Shown: positions 23,880 to 33,060 of the stretch, in pieces | Numbering within the stretch: position 1 is the stretch's first letter | Layout of the letters: every line of letters starts with the position of its first letter | Assembly: GCA_017447865.1 (NCBI GenBank) | Contig: JAFSMO010000060.1 | Location: 1 to 37,821, forward strand | Direction: 5' to 3' | DNA: 37,821 nucleotides | Source of the DNA: Thermoguttaceae bacterium | Lineage (GTDB): Bacteria > Planctomycetota > Planctomycetia > Pirellulales > Thermoguttaceae | Notes under the pieces: model-generated | Database searches by the model: none | Seen by the model: only the letters and a program-made list of their open reading frames with translations | Told to the model about the DNA's origin: nothing | Translations under genes and position numbers: made by a program

Positions 23880-24299
23880 ATGACACACAGAATGAACCAG
23901 ATTTGGCGTGAAGAAAACGGCGTTTTGACGTTTGAATGGATTCTTCTCATTACCGTCCTCGTGATTGGAATCGTCGGCGGTTTGAGTGCCGTCCGCGATG
24001 CCATCATCGATGAGTGCGGTGACGTTTCCGAGGGCATTGTCTCTTTGGATCAGTCCTACTGGGTGAACGCGCCGCTGCAGGCTTCCATCTATGACCCGAT
24101 TACGTTCGACGTCTCGGACTACATCAGCGGCTCGGCGAACGCTTACGTCGTGGGCGGCGTGTGGGTTTACACGCCCTCGCACTTCTCCGACACGATCGGC
24201 GTCGTTACGCGCAGCCGTCCGGACCAAAACGGCACGGATGACCCTGGCCGCCGTCTGACGCAGACCGTCATCAGTGATTCCTCGGTCACAGGCGAATAA
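23880..24299 (+). CDS. Flp-like / class III prepilin
   Basis: A 139-residue small pilin-like protein. A short basic leader (MTHRMNQIWREENG) ends in Gly14. Mature VLTFEWILLITVLVIGIVGG follows, with Glu at +5 and one hydrophobic helix, the layout cleaved by TadV/PilD-type peptidases in Flp pili. The remainder (residues 45-139) is polar and not recognisable. GGAAAGGA precedes the ATG by about 8 bases. It is monocistronic, with its own promoter and two hairpins after the stop. The assembly machinery is not in the window. It could also be a planctomycete-specific membrane-anchored exported protein. Confidence 0.75.
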   Translation: MTHRMNQIWREENGVLTFEWILLITVLVIGIVGGLSAVRDAIIDECGDVSEGIVSLDQSYWVNAPLQASIYDPITFDVSDYISGSANAYVVGGVWVYTPSHFSDTIGVVTRSRPDQNGTDDPGRRLTQTVISDSSVTGE

Positions 24300-24317
24300 A
24301 AACGTCCTCCTTTTCTC

Positions 24318-24349
24318 GGGGCTTCAAGGCAACCGTACCTTGAGGCCCC
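24318..24349. terminator. Hairpin after the pilin-like gene
   Basis: GGGGCTTCAAGG / CCTTGAGGCCCC, 12 bp with one G-U pair and an 8-base loop, 18 bp after the stop. The following sequence lacks a long T run. Confidence 0.55.
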
Positions 24350-24393
24350 CTGCTCTATTCACCAGAAAATTGAATCTTTCAGAAACATCTGCT

Positions 24394-24437
24394 CCTGATG
24401 AACCCGAATTTCATCAGGATTTCTTCTTTTTTCTTTC
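24394..24437 (+). terminator. Rho-independent terminator
   Basis: The perfect 9-bp stem CCTGATGAA / TTCATCAGG with a 7-base loop is followed by ATTTCTTCTTTTTTCTTTC. Confidence 0.7.
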
Positions 24438-24457
24438 AAAACTTCCCGTAAATCACC

Positions 24458-24485
24458 TTGCAATTTTTCGAAATTTGTGTAAAAT
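24458..24485 (+). promoter_or_regulatory. Putative promoter for glucan phosphorylase
   Basis: TTGCAA (24458-24463), 16 bases, TAAAAT (24480-24485). An extra TATAAT at 24508 has no -35. Confidence 0.55.
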
Positions 24486-24549
24486 AGAGCAAAATTGGAC
24501 TATTCCTTATAATTAATTGTCAGACTCTTCTTGAGATCAGGAGAATTTT

Positions 24550-26688
24550 ATGAGCACTTTGACTTCCAATCAAAAGTCCCTTTACGATAAATGCTGGGAA
24601 ATCGCCCAAAACCTTTGGTGGTGCTGGCATCATGACGTCGTGGCGATGTTCCGTGACCTCGCGCCGGAACGCTGGCGGGAACTGGCGCACAATCCGATCG
24701 CCCTTCTGCGCGAATTCACGCCGGAAACCCTCGAGCAGCGCGCGAACGAAATGGTGATGGAAAGCCGAATCAATTACGCTTACCGCCGCCTGAACCAGTA
24801 CATCACGACCCGCCCCCAGTGGGCCGCGGAAAACGTCGGCGTGCTCGGTTCCAAACCGGTGGCCTATTTCTCCCTCGAATTTGGAATTCACGAATCGGTC
24901 CCGATCTACTCCGGTGGTCTGGGCATTCTGGCCGGCGACCACATCAAAAGCGCCAGCGGCCTGGGCGTCCCGCTCGTCGCGGTCGGGCTTTTCTACGACC
25001 AAGGCTACTTCAAGCAGCGTCTGAATGCCGAGGGCTGGCAGGAAGAGGAATATTTACGCACGAACATCGAAAACCTCCCCATGAAGCAGGTCATCAAGGA
25101 CGGCGAGCCGCTGATCGTGAAGATCGAAACGACGCACGAACCGATCTACGCCCGCGTCTGGCAGATGGAAGTGGGCCGCGTGACGCTCTACCTGCTCGAC
25201 TGCGACCTCCCCGAAAATAACGAGTCGGACCGGAGCCTGACCTCGCGTCTGTACGGCGGCGACAGTCGGATGCGTATCCGTCAGGAAATGGTCGTCGGCA
25301 TCGGCGGCGTCCGCGCGCTTCACGCTCTGGGAATTCACCCCGGCGTTTTCCATCTGAATGAAGGCCACTGCGCGTTCGCCACGCTCGAAGCCGTGCGGTA
25401 CAGCATGGAAGAGGACGGCATCACGTTCGACGAAGCAGTCCGCCGGATCGCTCAGGCCACGTGCTTCACGACGCACACGCCAGTCCCGGCCGGTCACGAC
25501 CGTTTCTCGCCCGAGCTCGTCGGCGAGCACCTGGGTCCTCTTCAGAACCAGCTCGGAATTGACTTCCACCAGCTGATGGCCATGGGCCGCGTGAACGTTT
25601 ACGACCAGAATGAATCGTTCTGCATGACGGTCCTCGGGCTGAAACTTTCGCGCCACGCCAACGCGGTGAGCTGCCTCCACGGGATCGTTTCGCGCCGCAT
25701 GTGGTCGAGCCTCTGGCCCGTCCGTCCGGAAAATGAGATCCCGATCGGGCACATCACGAACGGCGTGCACATGCAGAGCTGGATGGCGTGGCAGATGGAA
25801 AAACTGCTTGACCGTTACTTCGACCCGAACTGGATGGACTCGAACTGGACCGCCGAGCCGTGGAAAGACATTCAGAAGATCGACCCGGCCGAGCTTTGGG
25901 AGACGCACGTTTCGCTGAAGTCGCTGATGCTGGAATTCGTGAGCCGCCGCGTGACCCGCCAGGCCGCCCGGCGCGGAGAGGTGGAAAGCGTCCAGATGGA
26001 TCCGAACGCGCTGACGATCGGTTTCGCCCGCCGTTTTGCCACGTACAAACGCGCGACGCTTCTGCTGCGTGACTGGGAGCGGCTCCTCAAACTGATCGAC
26101 GACTCAGAGCACCCGATCCAGTTCGTCTTCGCAGGAAAAGCCCACCCGGCCGACAAACCGGGCAAAGAGTTCATCCAGCGCATCGCGAACCTGCGCAAAG
26201 ACCCGCATTTCAAGAATAAATTCGTCTTCGTGGAGGACTACGACATTAACGTGGCCCGGCACCTGATCCAGGGCGTGGACGTTTGGCTCAATAATCCGCG
26301 CCGTCCGCTGGAAGCCTCAGGGACCTCCGGCCAGAAAGCCCTTTTGAATGGCGTTCTGAACTGCTCCGTTCTGGACGGCTGGTGGGCCGAAGCCTACGAC
26401 GGAACCAACGGTTTCGCCATTGGAACGGGAACGTCCCACTCGAACGACGAGATCATGGACGACCGGGACGCCAAATCCCTGATGAGCGTTTTGGAAAACG
26501 AAGTGATCCCGCTCTACTACAATCGCGACGCGAACGGTCTGCCGAACCTCTGGATCGAGCGGATGATGAACTCGCTGAGCACGATGGCGTGGCGCTTCAG
26601 CGCGCAGCGCATGGTCGCGGATTACGTCCGGTGCTCGTACCTGCCGGCCTCCGGCGGAGTCACGTGCGACATGAATTTCCGCCAATAA
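24550..26688 (+). CDS. glgP: Alpha-glucan phosphorylase (GT35, short family)
   Basis: Phosphorolyses glycogen or maltodextrin to glucose-1-phosphate in the cytoplasm. The 712-residue length fits the shorter bacterial and archaeal alpha-glucan phosphorylase family rather than E. coli GlgP. Markers: YFSLEFGIHESVPIYSGGLG near residue 105; NEGHCAF and THTPVPAGHDRF in the centre; FARRFATYKRA; and PLEASGTSGQKALLNGVLN with the PLP lysine Lys596. AGGAG lies 9 bases before the ATG, and the gene has its own promoter. Its stop is 6 bp before the family D repeat cluster. It complements the extracellular glycanases by mobilising stored glucan. Confidence 0.95.
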   Translation: MSTLTSNQKSLYDKCWEIAQNLWWCWHHDVVAMFRDLAPERWRELAHNPIALLREFTPETLEQRANEMVMESRINYAYRRLNQYITTRPQWAAENVGVLGSKPVAYFSLEFGIHESVPIYSGGLGILAGDHIKSASGLGVPLVAVGLFYDQGYFKQRLNAEGWQEEEYLRTNIENLPMKQVIKDGEPLIVKIETTHEPIYARVWQMEVGRVTLYLLDCDLPENNESDRSLTSRLYGGDSRMRIRQEMVVGIGGVRALHALGIHPGVFHLNEGHCAFATLEAVRYSMEEDGITFDEAVRRIAQATCFTTHTPVPAGHDRFSPELVGEHLGPLQNQLGIDFHQLMAMGRVNVYDQNESFCMTVLGLKLSRHANAVSCLHGIVSRRMWSSLWPVRPENEIPIGHITNGVHMQSWMAWQMEKLLDRYFDPNWMDSNWTAEPWKDIQKIDPAELWETHVSLKSLMLEFVSRRVTRQAARRGEVESVQMDPNALTIGFARRFATYKRATLLLRDWERLLKLIDDSEHPIQFVFAGKAHPADKPGKEFIQRIANLRKDPHFKNKFVFVEDYDINVARHLIQGVDVWLNNPRRPLEASGTSGQKALLNGVLNCSVLDGWWAEAYDGTNGFAIGTGTSHSNDEIMDDRDAKSLMSVLENEVIPLYYNRDANGLPNLWIERMMNSLSTMAWRFSAQRMVADYVRCSYLPASGGVTCDMNFRQ

Positions 26689-26694
26689 ATGAGA

Positions 26695-26999
26695 GGCGGT
26701 AATGAAGCGCGAAGCGCGGAATTACGCGTAGATGGGAGGCGGTAATGGAGGCCACAGGCCGGAATTACGCGCCGGCCTAAACCACCACGGACGAACGGGA
26801 GGCGGTAATGGAGCGCGTAGCGCGGAATTACGCGTAAATGGGAGGCGGTAATGAAGGCCGCAGGCCGGAATTACGCGCCGGTTAAATCACCACGGGCGAA
26901 AAACGCGTAATTCCGCGCTACGCGCTCCATTACCGCCTCCCATAGTCCGTAGTGAGTTAAACTGGCGCGTAATTTCGGCCTACGGCCTCCATTACCGCC
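26695..26999. repeat. Cluster of six family D 34-bp palindromic repeats
   Basis: Units at 26695-26728, 26738-26771, 26801-26834 and 26844-26877 (plus), and 26904-26937 and 26966-26999 (minus). Unit: GGCGGTAATG[GA]A, core GCGC-N3-GCGC or GGCC-N3-GGCC, then GGAATTACGCG (one T variant). Units 1+2 and 3+4, each with a linker carrying accacgg[ag]cgaa, form a tandem duplication of about 105 bp. This fills the whole space between two convergent genes, 6 bp from each stop. Confidence 0.9.
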
Positions 27000-27005
27000 T
27001 TCCAC

Positions 27006-28016
27006 TCATTTTTTCGCAAAGTGGCACCGGACCTCATGCCCCGGCGCGATTTCCACCAGTTCCGGCTCCTTTTCTCGGCAAATGCGCCTGCATTTCGGAC
27101 ACCGCGGATGGAATTTGCACCCACTTGGAAAGTTCAGCGGGCTGGGGACCATTCCCGGGATCGAGTAAAGCTCCTTTTTCCCACCGTACGAATCCTCGTT
27201 TCCAAGCTCAGGCCGCGCCTCAAGCAACCCCAGCGTGTACGGGTGCGTCGGCTTCGTAAAAACCGTTTTCGCGTCGGTCTTTTCCACCACCTTTGAGGCA
27301 TACATCACGACCACTTCGTCCGCCATTTCCGCGATGACGCCCAAGTCGTGCGTGATCATCATGATCGACATTCCGGAGGACCGCTTCAAATCGTTGAGCA
27401 ATTCGAGTATCTGCGCCTGGATCGTCACGTCGAGCGCGGTGGTCGGCTCGTCCGCAATGAGAAGATCCGGGCCGCAGGAGAGCGCCATCGCGATCATGGC
27501 CCGCTGACGCATCCCGCCCGAAAAATTGTGCGGGTAGTCCTTCGCCCTCAGTTCCGGCTCGGGGATCCGAACCTTTTTGAGCATTTCGACCGCCCGGGCA
27601 AGCGCTTCCTTTTTCGTGATTCCCGGCGTGTGAAGCTCAATCGCCTCCGCGATCTGCTTCCCGATCCTGAAAACCGGGTTGAGCGACGACATCGGCTCCT
27701 GGAAAATCATCGCGAGGTGGCCGCCGCGGTACTTCCGCATCTCGGCCTCCGGAAGCTTGAGAAGATCCACCGCCTTCCCGGTCTCCCGGTCATGGAAAAG
27801 GATCTCACCTCCCACGACCTTCCCGGGCGGCAGGATCAGCCCCATGGCGGACATGGCGGTGACGGATTTTCCGCAGCCGCTCTCGCCGACCACGCCGACG
27901 GTCTTCCCTCGCGGGATGGTGAAGGAAACATCATCGACGGCTTGGGCGACTCCTTCCTCGGTAAAAAAGGACGTTTTCAGGTGACGGATTTCCAGTAATG
28001 GTTCGGATTCGTTCAT
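27006..28016 (-). CDS. Oligopeptide/dipeptide ABC transporter ATP-binding protein (OppD/DppD type)
   Basis: An ATPase subunit of a peptide or sugar importer. Of 336 residues: Walker A GESGCGKS (44-51), Q-loop FQEPMSSLNP, signature NFSGGMRQR, Walker B DLLIADEPTTALD and H-loop THDLGV. The C-terminal oligo_HPY domain has THPYTLGLLEARPEL and a cysteine cluster (CKFHPRCPKCRRIC). Specificity for oligopeptides follows from the family; related systems also import oligosaccharides. ATG 28016 was chosen because the ABC domain begins at residue 8; no ribosome site is visible. No permease, binding protein or second ATPase is adjacent, so it is an orphan here, or the operon continues beyond this window. 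Confidence 0.93.
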   Translation of the reverse strand: MNESEPLLEIRHLKTSFFTEEGVAQAVDDVSFTIPRGKTVGVVGESGCGKSVTAMSAMGLILPPGKVVGGEILFHDRETGKAVDLLKLPEAEMRKYRGGHLAMIFQEPMSSLNPVFRIGKQIAEAIELHTPGITKKEALARAVEMLKKVRIPEPELRAKDYPHNFSGGMRQRAMIAMALSCGPDLLIADEPTTALDVTIQAQILELLNDLKRSSGMSIMMITHDLGVIAEMADEVVVMYASKVVEKTDAKTVFTKPTHPYTLGLLEARPELGNEDSYGGKKELYSIPGMVPSPLNFPSGCKFHPRCPKCRRICREKEPELVEIAPGHEVRCHFAKK

Positions 28017-28143
28017 GGCGTGTTCATGGATGAAAAACGGAAAGCCTCCCCGCATTTGCAAAGGCGGCGCGTACTCTGATTCACTTAGTATAACACAAAA
28101 CCCCCTTCCCGTCAAGGAGAGAAAATTAATAAAAGGAAAAATC

Positions 28144-29130
28144 ATGAAACGTTTCACCTTCATTTTTGGTTTGGCTCTGACTTTTGCCCTCCTTTCCCTT
28201 TCCGCCAACGCCCAGTTTAAAAAGGACGTGGACGAGGATGGGAATGAACTCCCCAAGGGCGGCTGCGAGCTGGGAGAAAACAAAACCCAGTACTGGGAAG
28301 CGGGGATCCTCGTCAAAGCAGGCGACGCCCCTCTGAAAAACGCCGTCGGAACGGTCCCGATCCCGGTGAATTGGCCCGAACAGAAAGTCAAAATCGTAGA
28401 GGAACGCCACTCGCCTTACTCGAAAGTCCAAATCAAAAAGCAGAAAGGCGGCTCCGCCCTCATGATCGTCACGATCCCGAGCCTCCCCGCCGGGGAAGAA
28501 GCCGAAGTCGTCACGCGCTTCGAATGCGAGTCTTTTGCTCAGGTCAAGCCTGAAAACCCGGAAAAGTTCCAAAAACTCACCGACAAAAAAGAGCTCAAAA
28601 AGTTTCTCATCTACCTGGGCCCCTCCCCGAAAATCGAGGTGAAGGATAAAGCGATCCAGAAACTCGCCAAGGAAATCGGGAAGGACGCGAAAAACGCCTG
28701 GGACGAGATCGAGGAGGTTTACGACTGGGTCCAGGCGAATATTCGGTACGAAAACGGGAAACTCAAAGGCGCGGTGGCGGCCCTGAAAGACGGAACGGGC
28801 GACTGCGAAGAACTTTCCTCCCTCTTCATCGCGATCTGCCGCGCAAAGGGGATCCCCGCCCGAATCGTCTGGGTCCCGGAGCACTGCTACGCGGAATTTT
28901 ACCTGGTGGATGAAGAAGGCCACGGCTTCTGGTTCCCGTGCCAGCCCGCGGGGGACAAAGCGTTCGGCGAGATGCCGTTCCAGTACATCATCCTCCAGAA
29001 AGGGGACAATTTCGTGACCGCGGACGGTGAAAAGGTGCGCTACCTGCCCGTCAAATTCACCTGCAAAGTCGTTGGAAAAGGCGGAAGCGGCCCGTCCTTC
29101 CGTGAAGTCCTGAAAGTCGTTCAGCCATAA
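28144..29130 (+). CDS. Secreted transglutaminase-like (papain-fold) protein
   Basis: A 328-residue exported protein with signal peptide MKRFTFIFGLALTFALLSLSANAQ. The C-terminal half has the transglutaminase-like core: IEEVYDWVQANIRYENG, then catalytic Cys221 (DGTGDCEELSSLFIAICRAKGIPARIV) and His247 (PEHCYAEFYL). The third, acidic residue expected after a tryptophan is not obvious; the position reads FWFPCQPAGD, so activity could differ. It may be a protease or crosslinker of the envelope. AAAGGA precedes the ATG. ppx follows after 11 bp and ppk1 after it, so the three may be one operon. Confidence 0.82.
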   Translation: MKRFTFIFGLALTFALLSLSANAQFKKDVDEDGNELPKGGCELGENKTQYWEAGILVKAGDAPLKNAVGTVPIPVNWPEQKVKIVEERHSPYSKVQIKKQKGGSALMIVTIPSLPAGEEAEVVTRFECESFAQVKPENPEKFQKLTDKKELKKFLIYLGPSPKIEVKDKAIQKLAKEIGKDAKNAWDEIEEVYDWVQANIRYENGKLKGAVAALKDGTGDCEELSSLFIAICRAKGIPARIVWVPEHCYAEFYLVDEEGHGFWFPCQPAGDKAFGEMPFQYIILQKGDNFVTADGEKVRYLPVKFTCKVVGKGGSGPSFREVLKVVQP

Positions 29131-29141
29131 GGTGAAAAAGC

Positions 29142-30719
29142 ATGGAAACGTCTGACGATCTTACACTTCAATCCGTCGGTGAAACCCTCCCGCCGAAGAT
29201 CCTCGCCGCGGTCGATATTGGAACGAACTCGATCCGTGCCGCGATTGCCGAGTCATACAGCGACGGCCGGCTGAAAATCATTGAACAGTTGAACCGCGGC
29301 GTCTGGTTCGGCAAAGAAACCTTCCAGCGCGGCGGCCTTTCCGCCCAGTCGATGCGTGCCGGGATCGAAATCCTCAAAATGTTCCAGAAGGTCTTCGCAC
29401 AGTACGGCGTCGAGTACGTTCGAATCGTAGCGACCGCCTCGATCCGTGAGGCCTCCAACGCCGACATTTTCATCGACCGGATCAAGATCTCCACGGGTTT
29501 GGACGTGAAAGTCATTGATTCCTCGGAGGAAATTCTGTTTTCCGTCACCGCGATCCAGGAGGAACTGGGAGCCAGCTTCCCCCGCGACGAAACGAAAAAC
29601 GTTCTGATCGTGAACGTCGGCGGCGGGAGTACGCTTTTGGCGATCCTTCGCGGCGGCACGGTCATTAATTCGCAGATCCTGAACATCGGCACGATCCGCA
29701 TGCGGGAATTCCTCACGGATCCGAACGACTCTCTCGAAAACAACGCGGCGATTTTCCGCCACGCCATTCACGAAACGCTCACCTCCGCCGAGGCGTACTT
29801 CCCGTTCCACGAGATCGACGTCGCGCTGGCGATGGGGTCGGAGCCGCGTTTTGTGGCGAAGCAGGTTGGACGGCCATCCAGAATCGGCGGGCTGGAATCC
29901 GTGCGCATGAGCCGTTTTGACGGACTGGTCGAGCGATGCCTGAAAATGGAAACCCCTCAGCTTTGTCAGACTTTCGGCATTAATTTCCAGACCGCCGAAA
30001 TGACGGTCCCGGCTCTTTTGACCTACCAGGAAATTTTCCAGCGGACGAACGTCCCGTCCTTCCTGGTCGGCTCGACTTCCATGCGCCACGGCGTTTTGCG
30101 CGTGCTCGCCAGTGAAGTCTGGGGTCTGGAAAATCTCGACTACCAGAATGACGTTCTGGACGCGGCCCGCTCGCTGGCCGAGAAGTACCGCGTGGACCTG
30201 AATTCTGCGACCCAAACGGAAAAACTGGCGATCCGGATCTTCAACGAGATGCAGACGGAACACGCGCTCCCGCAGAGGGCGTGCCTCCTGCTTCGCGTCG
30301 CGGCCATTTTGCAATATTCCGGCTGCTTCGTGAACAACCGGTCGTTCCACAAGCATTCCTTTTACCTGATCAATAACTCGGAGATTTTCGGTCTGCGCGA
30401 CAATGAAACGGAAATGACCGCCTACATCGCACGCTACAGTTTTCGGGCCGGGCCGAAACCATCGCATCAGTCCTACATGTCGCTCTCACGGGAAACTCGT
30501 GTGGCGATTGCGAAACTTGCCGCCATTTTGCGAGTGGCGGACGCGCTGAACCACGGCAATTTCATCGACCCTGATACGCTTCAGTTCACGCGCGAGGGGA
30601 ACGATTTGTACATCATCCTGCCGCCGGACGACACGCTGCTCCTGAAAATTCGTTCCCTTGGCAGTCAGGGCCGAATGTTCGAGGACGTTTTCGGTTTGAA
30701 AGTCTTTTTCAGGAGCTGA
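29142..30719 (+). CDS. ppx: Exopolyphosphatase (Ppx/GppA family)
   Basis: Removes terminal phosphate from polyphosphate (or pppGpp). The 525-residue protein has an ASKHA-fold N-terminal half with AAVDIGTNSIRAAI (phosphate 1) and VNVGGGSTLLAI (phosphate 2). SSEEILFSVTAI marks the catalytic glutamate region. The C-terminal HD-like helical domain (LLLRVAAILQYSG ... HSFYLI ... LAAILRVADALNHG) is typical of long Ppx. AAGGTG lies 8 bases before the ATG. ppk1 follows after 33 bp, a common ppx-ppk arrangement for polyphosphate turnover. Confidence 0.92.
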   Translation: METSDDLTLQSVGETLPPKILAAVDIGTNSIRAAIAESYSDGRLKIIEQLNRGVWFGKETFQRGGLSAQSMRAGIEILKMFQKVFAQYGVEYVRIVATASIREASNADIFIDRIKISTGLDVKVIDSSEEILFSVTAIQEELGASFPRDETKNVLIVNVGGGSTLLAILRGGTVINSQILNIGTIRMREFLTDPNDSLENNAAIFRHAIHETLTSAEAYFPFHEIDVALAMGSEPRFVAKQVGRPSRIGGLESVRMSRFDGLVERCLKMETPQLCQTFGINFQTAEMTVPALLTYQEIFQRTNVPSFLVGSTSMRHGVLRVLASEVWGLENLDYQNDVLDAARSLAEKYRVDLNSATQTEKLAIRIFNEMQTEHALPQRACLLLRVAAILQYSGCFVNNRSFHKHSFYLINNSEIFGLRDNETEMTAYIARYSFRAGPKPSHQSYMSLSRETRVAIAKLAAILRVADALNHGNFIDPDTLQFTREGNDLYIILPPDDTLLLKIRSLGSQGRMFEDVFGLKVFFRS

Positions 30720-30752
30720 TCAATCCTCACTTAAAACCTCATTTTTTCATTT

Positions 30753-32957
30753 ATGTCACCCAAAAAGCATAAAATACCGACGGGACTCCCGGATAATTTC
30801 ATCGCTCGTGATTTGAGCTGGCTCGCGTTCAACGAGCGGGTCCTTCAGGAAGCCCTCGACGAAAAGGTTCCATTCGCGGAACGGCTCCGATTCCTTGCGA
30901 TCTCCAGTTCCAACCTGGATGAATTCTTCAGGATCCGCATGGGGAATGCGCTCCAGCGGGAACGCTCCGGGCTCGAAGAAGTCACCAACGAATCGAAAGA
31001 AGCGTCCGGGCTTTTGAACGCGATTTCCACCAAAACCCACGCTCTGCTGGAAACGCAGTCGAACGAGATCCTCGAAATGTTGGAGGAACTCCCCCAGTTC
31101 GGGCTTTCGGTTTCGCGCCTGCGAGATTTGAACGAGCAGGAAACCGCGTATTTGCGGAACTATTTGGCGGATGAGATCCTCCCGGTCCTTACGCCTCTGG
31201 CGATCGAAGACTTCAACCCGATGCCGATTCTTCCGGCGCTTCAGCTTCACGTCGCTCTTCGTCTCCGTGTTCCTGCAAGCATTTCGGCCCTGAAATCTTC
31301 CGATCTGGGGACGTACGTACCGCGGAAAAAAGGGCGTAAAAAGCCTCAGATTCCGGAAGCCTGCGAAGAAAAACTGGCTGTGGTTCCCGTTCCTGACCAG
31401 CTTTCGCGTCTGGTGCGTTTTCACGCCTCGACCGAGCGTACGAATTTCGTCTTTCTGGAAGAAATCATTGCACAAAACGCCGACCTGATTTTTCCGGGCT
31501 GCGAGGTGCTCTCGCACGCGATTTTCCGAATTACCCGCGACGAAGACGTTTCCATTTCAGCCGGTCAGACCGATTACCTTCAGAGCGTGGAAAACGCGGT
31601 CATTTCCCGCAAGCGTCAGGACGTCGTGCGTCTGGAAATTTCGGAAGGGGCCGACGTCTCGATCCGGCGCAAACTCGCCGAGATGCTGAATGTTCAGAAC
31701 CGCGACATTTACGACGTGCGAGGCCCACTCGACGCCGGGATTTTGACGGAACTGGCCGAAAACTTCCGACTCCAGAGCGAGCACTACCCGGACTGGAAGC
31801 CCGTCACTCCGGCCGACCTGAAAAACTGCGCGGACCTTTATGAACGCATCGCGCAAAGTGACGTCCTGCTTTTCATGCCGTACGAAAGATTCACGCCGGT
31901 GGTGGATTTCCTCGAAAGAGCTGCGAGCGATCCAAACGTTTTCGCGATCAAGCAGACGCTCTACCGCACGAGCGGCAACTCGCCGATCGTCAAAGCCCTG
32001 ATCAAAGCGGCGCAAAACGGCAAGGAAGTGACCGTTCTGGTGGAGCTGCGCGCACGGTTCGACGAGTCGCGGAACCTTCGCTGGACCCAGCAGCTCGAAG
32101 ACGCCGGATGCCACGTCATTTACGGGATCGCCGGCTTCAAGACGCACGCCAAGGCCCTCCTGATCATCCGCCGTGAAAAAGGCCGGATCGTTCGGTACGC
32201 GCATCTTTCGACCGGAAACTATAACGACAAGACGGCCAAACTGTACTCCGACATCGCGCTGATGACCTGCAACCCGGAGATCACCGCCGACATCGCCGCG
32301 TTCTTCAACATTCTGACGGGCTACTCCGAAGCCGTCGGCTGGAATCGGCTCACCGTCGAGCCAGGTTTGCTGCGGCGCCGGTTCATCGAGTTGATCGAGC
32401 GTGAGATCACGGTCTCCACGCCGGAGCAGCCCGGCTGCATCCGTGCCAAGATGAACGCACTGGAGGACAAAGGCGTCATTGAGGCGCTGTACCGCGCGTC
32501 CCAGCGTGGGGTCAAAATTCAGCTCAATGTCCGCGGGATCTGCTGCCTGAAGCCGGGAATCCCCGGGCTTTCGGAAAACATTCAGGTCTTTTCGATTATT
32601 GACCGTTTTCTGGAACACGCGCGAATTTTCTACTTCCAGAACGCCGGCGACCCGGAGGTTTATCTGGCCAGCGCCGACTGGATGACGCGAAATCTGGATA
32701 AACGCCTCGAAATTCTGTTCCCGGTTTTGGCCCAGCCGCTGAAAAAACGGATCCTCAACGCGCTGAACCTTTACCTCGCGGACAATCAGAAGTCGCACGA
32801 GCTTCAGCCGGACGGCACGTGGAAGAAGCGCAAGCCCGGCAAGAATCAGGAAAAAATCCGGGCGCAGGAGATTTTGTACCGCCAGGCCGTCGAAGCCGCG
32901 AACGCACCGTCCGCCACGCCGCTGCAGTACATTCCGCTGCAAAAACCGGAGAAATAA
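30753..32957 (+). CDS. ppk1: Polyphosphate kinase 1
   Basis: Makes polyphosphate from ATP reversibly, at the membrane. The 734-residue protein has all four PPK domains. The N-terminal domain includes FIARDLSWLAFNERVLQEA. The catalytic C1 domain includes VFAIKQTLYRTSG and phosphorylated His465 (FKTHAKALLI). AHLSTGNYND is conserved, and the C2 domain has RFLEHARIFYFQNAGDPEVYLASADWM. It pairs with ppx upstream. A short basic C-terminal extension (KKRKPGKNQEKIRAQ) is present. No ribosome site is visible, so translation may depend on coupling. Confidence 0.96.
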   Translation: MSPKKHKIPTGLPDNFIARDLSWLAFNERVLQEALDEKVPFAERLRFLAISSSNLDEFFRIRMGNALQRERSGLEEVTNESKEASGLLNAISTKTHALLETQSNEILEMLEELPQFGLSVSRLRDLNEQETAYLRNYLADEILPVLTPLAIEDFNPMPILPALQLHVALRLRVPASISALKSSDLGTYVPRKKGRKKPQIPEACEEKLAVVPVPDQLSRLVRFHASTERTNFVFLEEIIAQNADLIFPGCEVLSHAIFRITRDEDVSISAGQTDYLQSVENAVISRKRQDVVRLEISEGADVSIRRKLAEMLNVQNRDIYDVRGPLDAGILTELAENFRLQSEHYPDWKPVTPADLKNCADLYERIAQSDVLLFMPYERFTPVVDFLERAASDPNVFAIKQTLYRTSGNSPIVKALIKAAQNGKEVTVLVELRARFDESRNLRWTQQLEDAGCHVIYGIAGFKTHAKALLIIRREKGRIVRYAHLSTGNYNDKTAKLYSDIALMTCNPEITADIAAFFNILTGYSEAVGWNRLTVEPGLLRRRFIELIEREITVSTPEQPGCIRAKMNALEDKGVIEALYRASQRGVKIQLNVRGICCLKPGIPGLSENIQVFSIIDRFLEHARIFYFQNAGDPEVYLASADWMTRNLDKRLEILFPVLAQPLKKRILNALNLYLADNQKSHELQPDGTWKKRKPGKNQEKIRAQEILYRQAVEAANAPSATPLQYIPLQKPEK

Positions 32958-33060
32958 ATCAAGCAGGAACGGCTTTTTCAGCCTCACCAGACCGAATCCG
33001 CCGCTCGTACTTTGAATCACCCTTTCCCAACTTCCCCCTTTTACCCTCAAGGAGCCACTC

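Noticed and set aside
24508..24513. TATAAT before glgP as main promoter
   Set aside because: No -35 box lies at 15-19 bases. The pair at 24458-24485 fits better.
26695..26999. Possible CRISPR array
   Set aside because: The units are palindromic, occur in both orientations and have no spacers of uniform length. No cas genes are near.
28017..28143. N-terminal extensions of the OppD and transglutaminase-like frames into the divergent spacer
   Set aside because: The extensions lack domain similarity and would remove the signal peptide from the N-terminus of the secreted protein.
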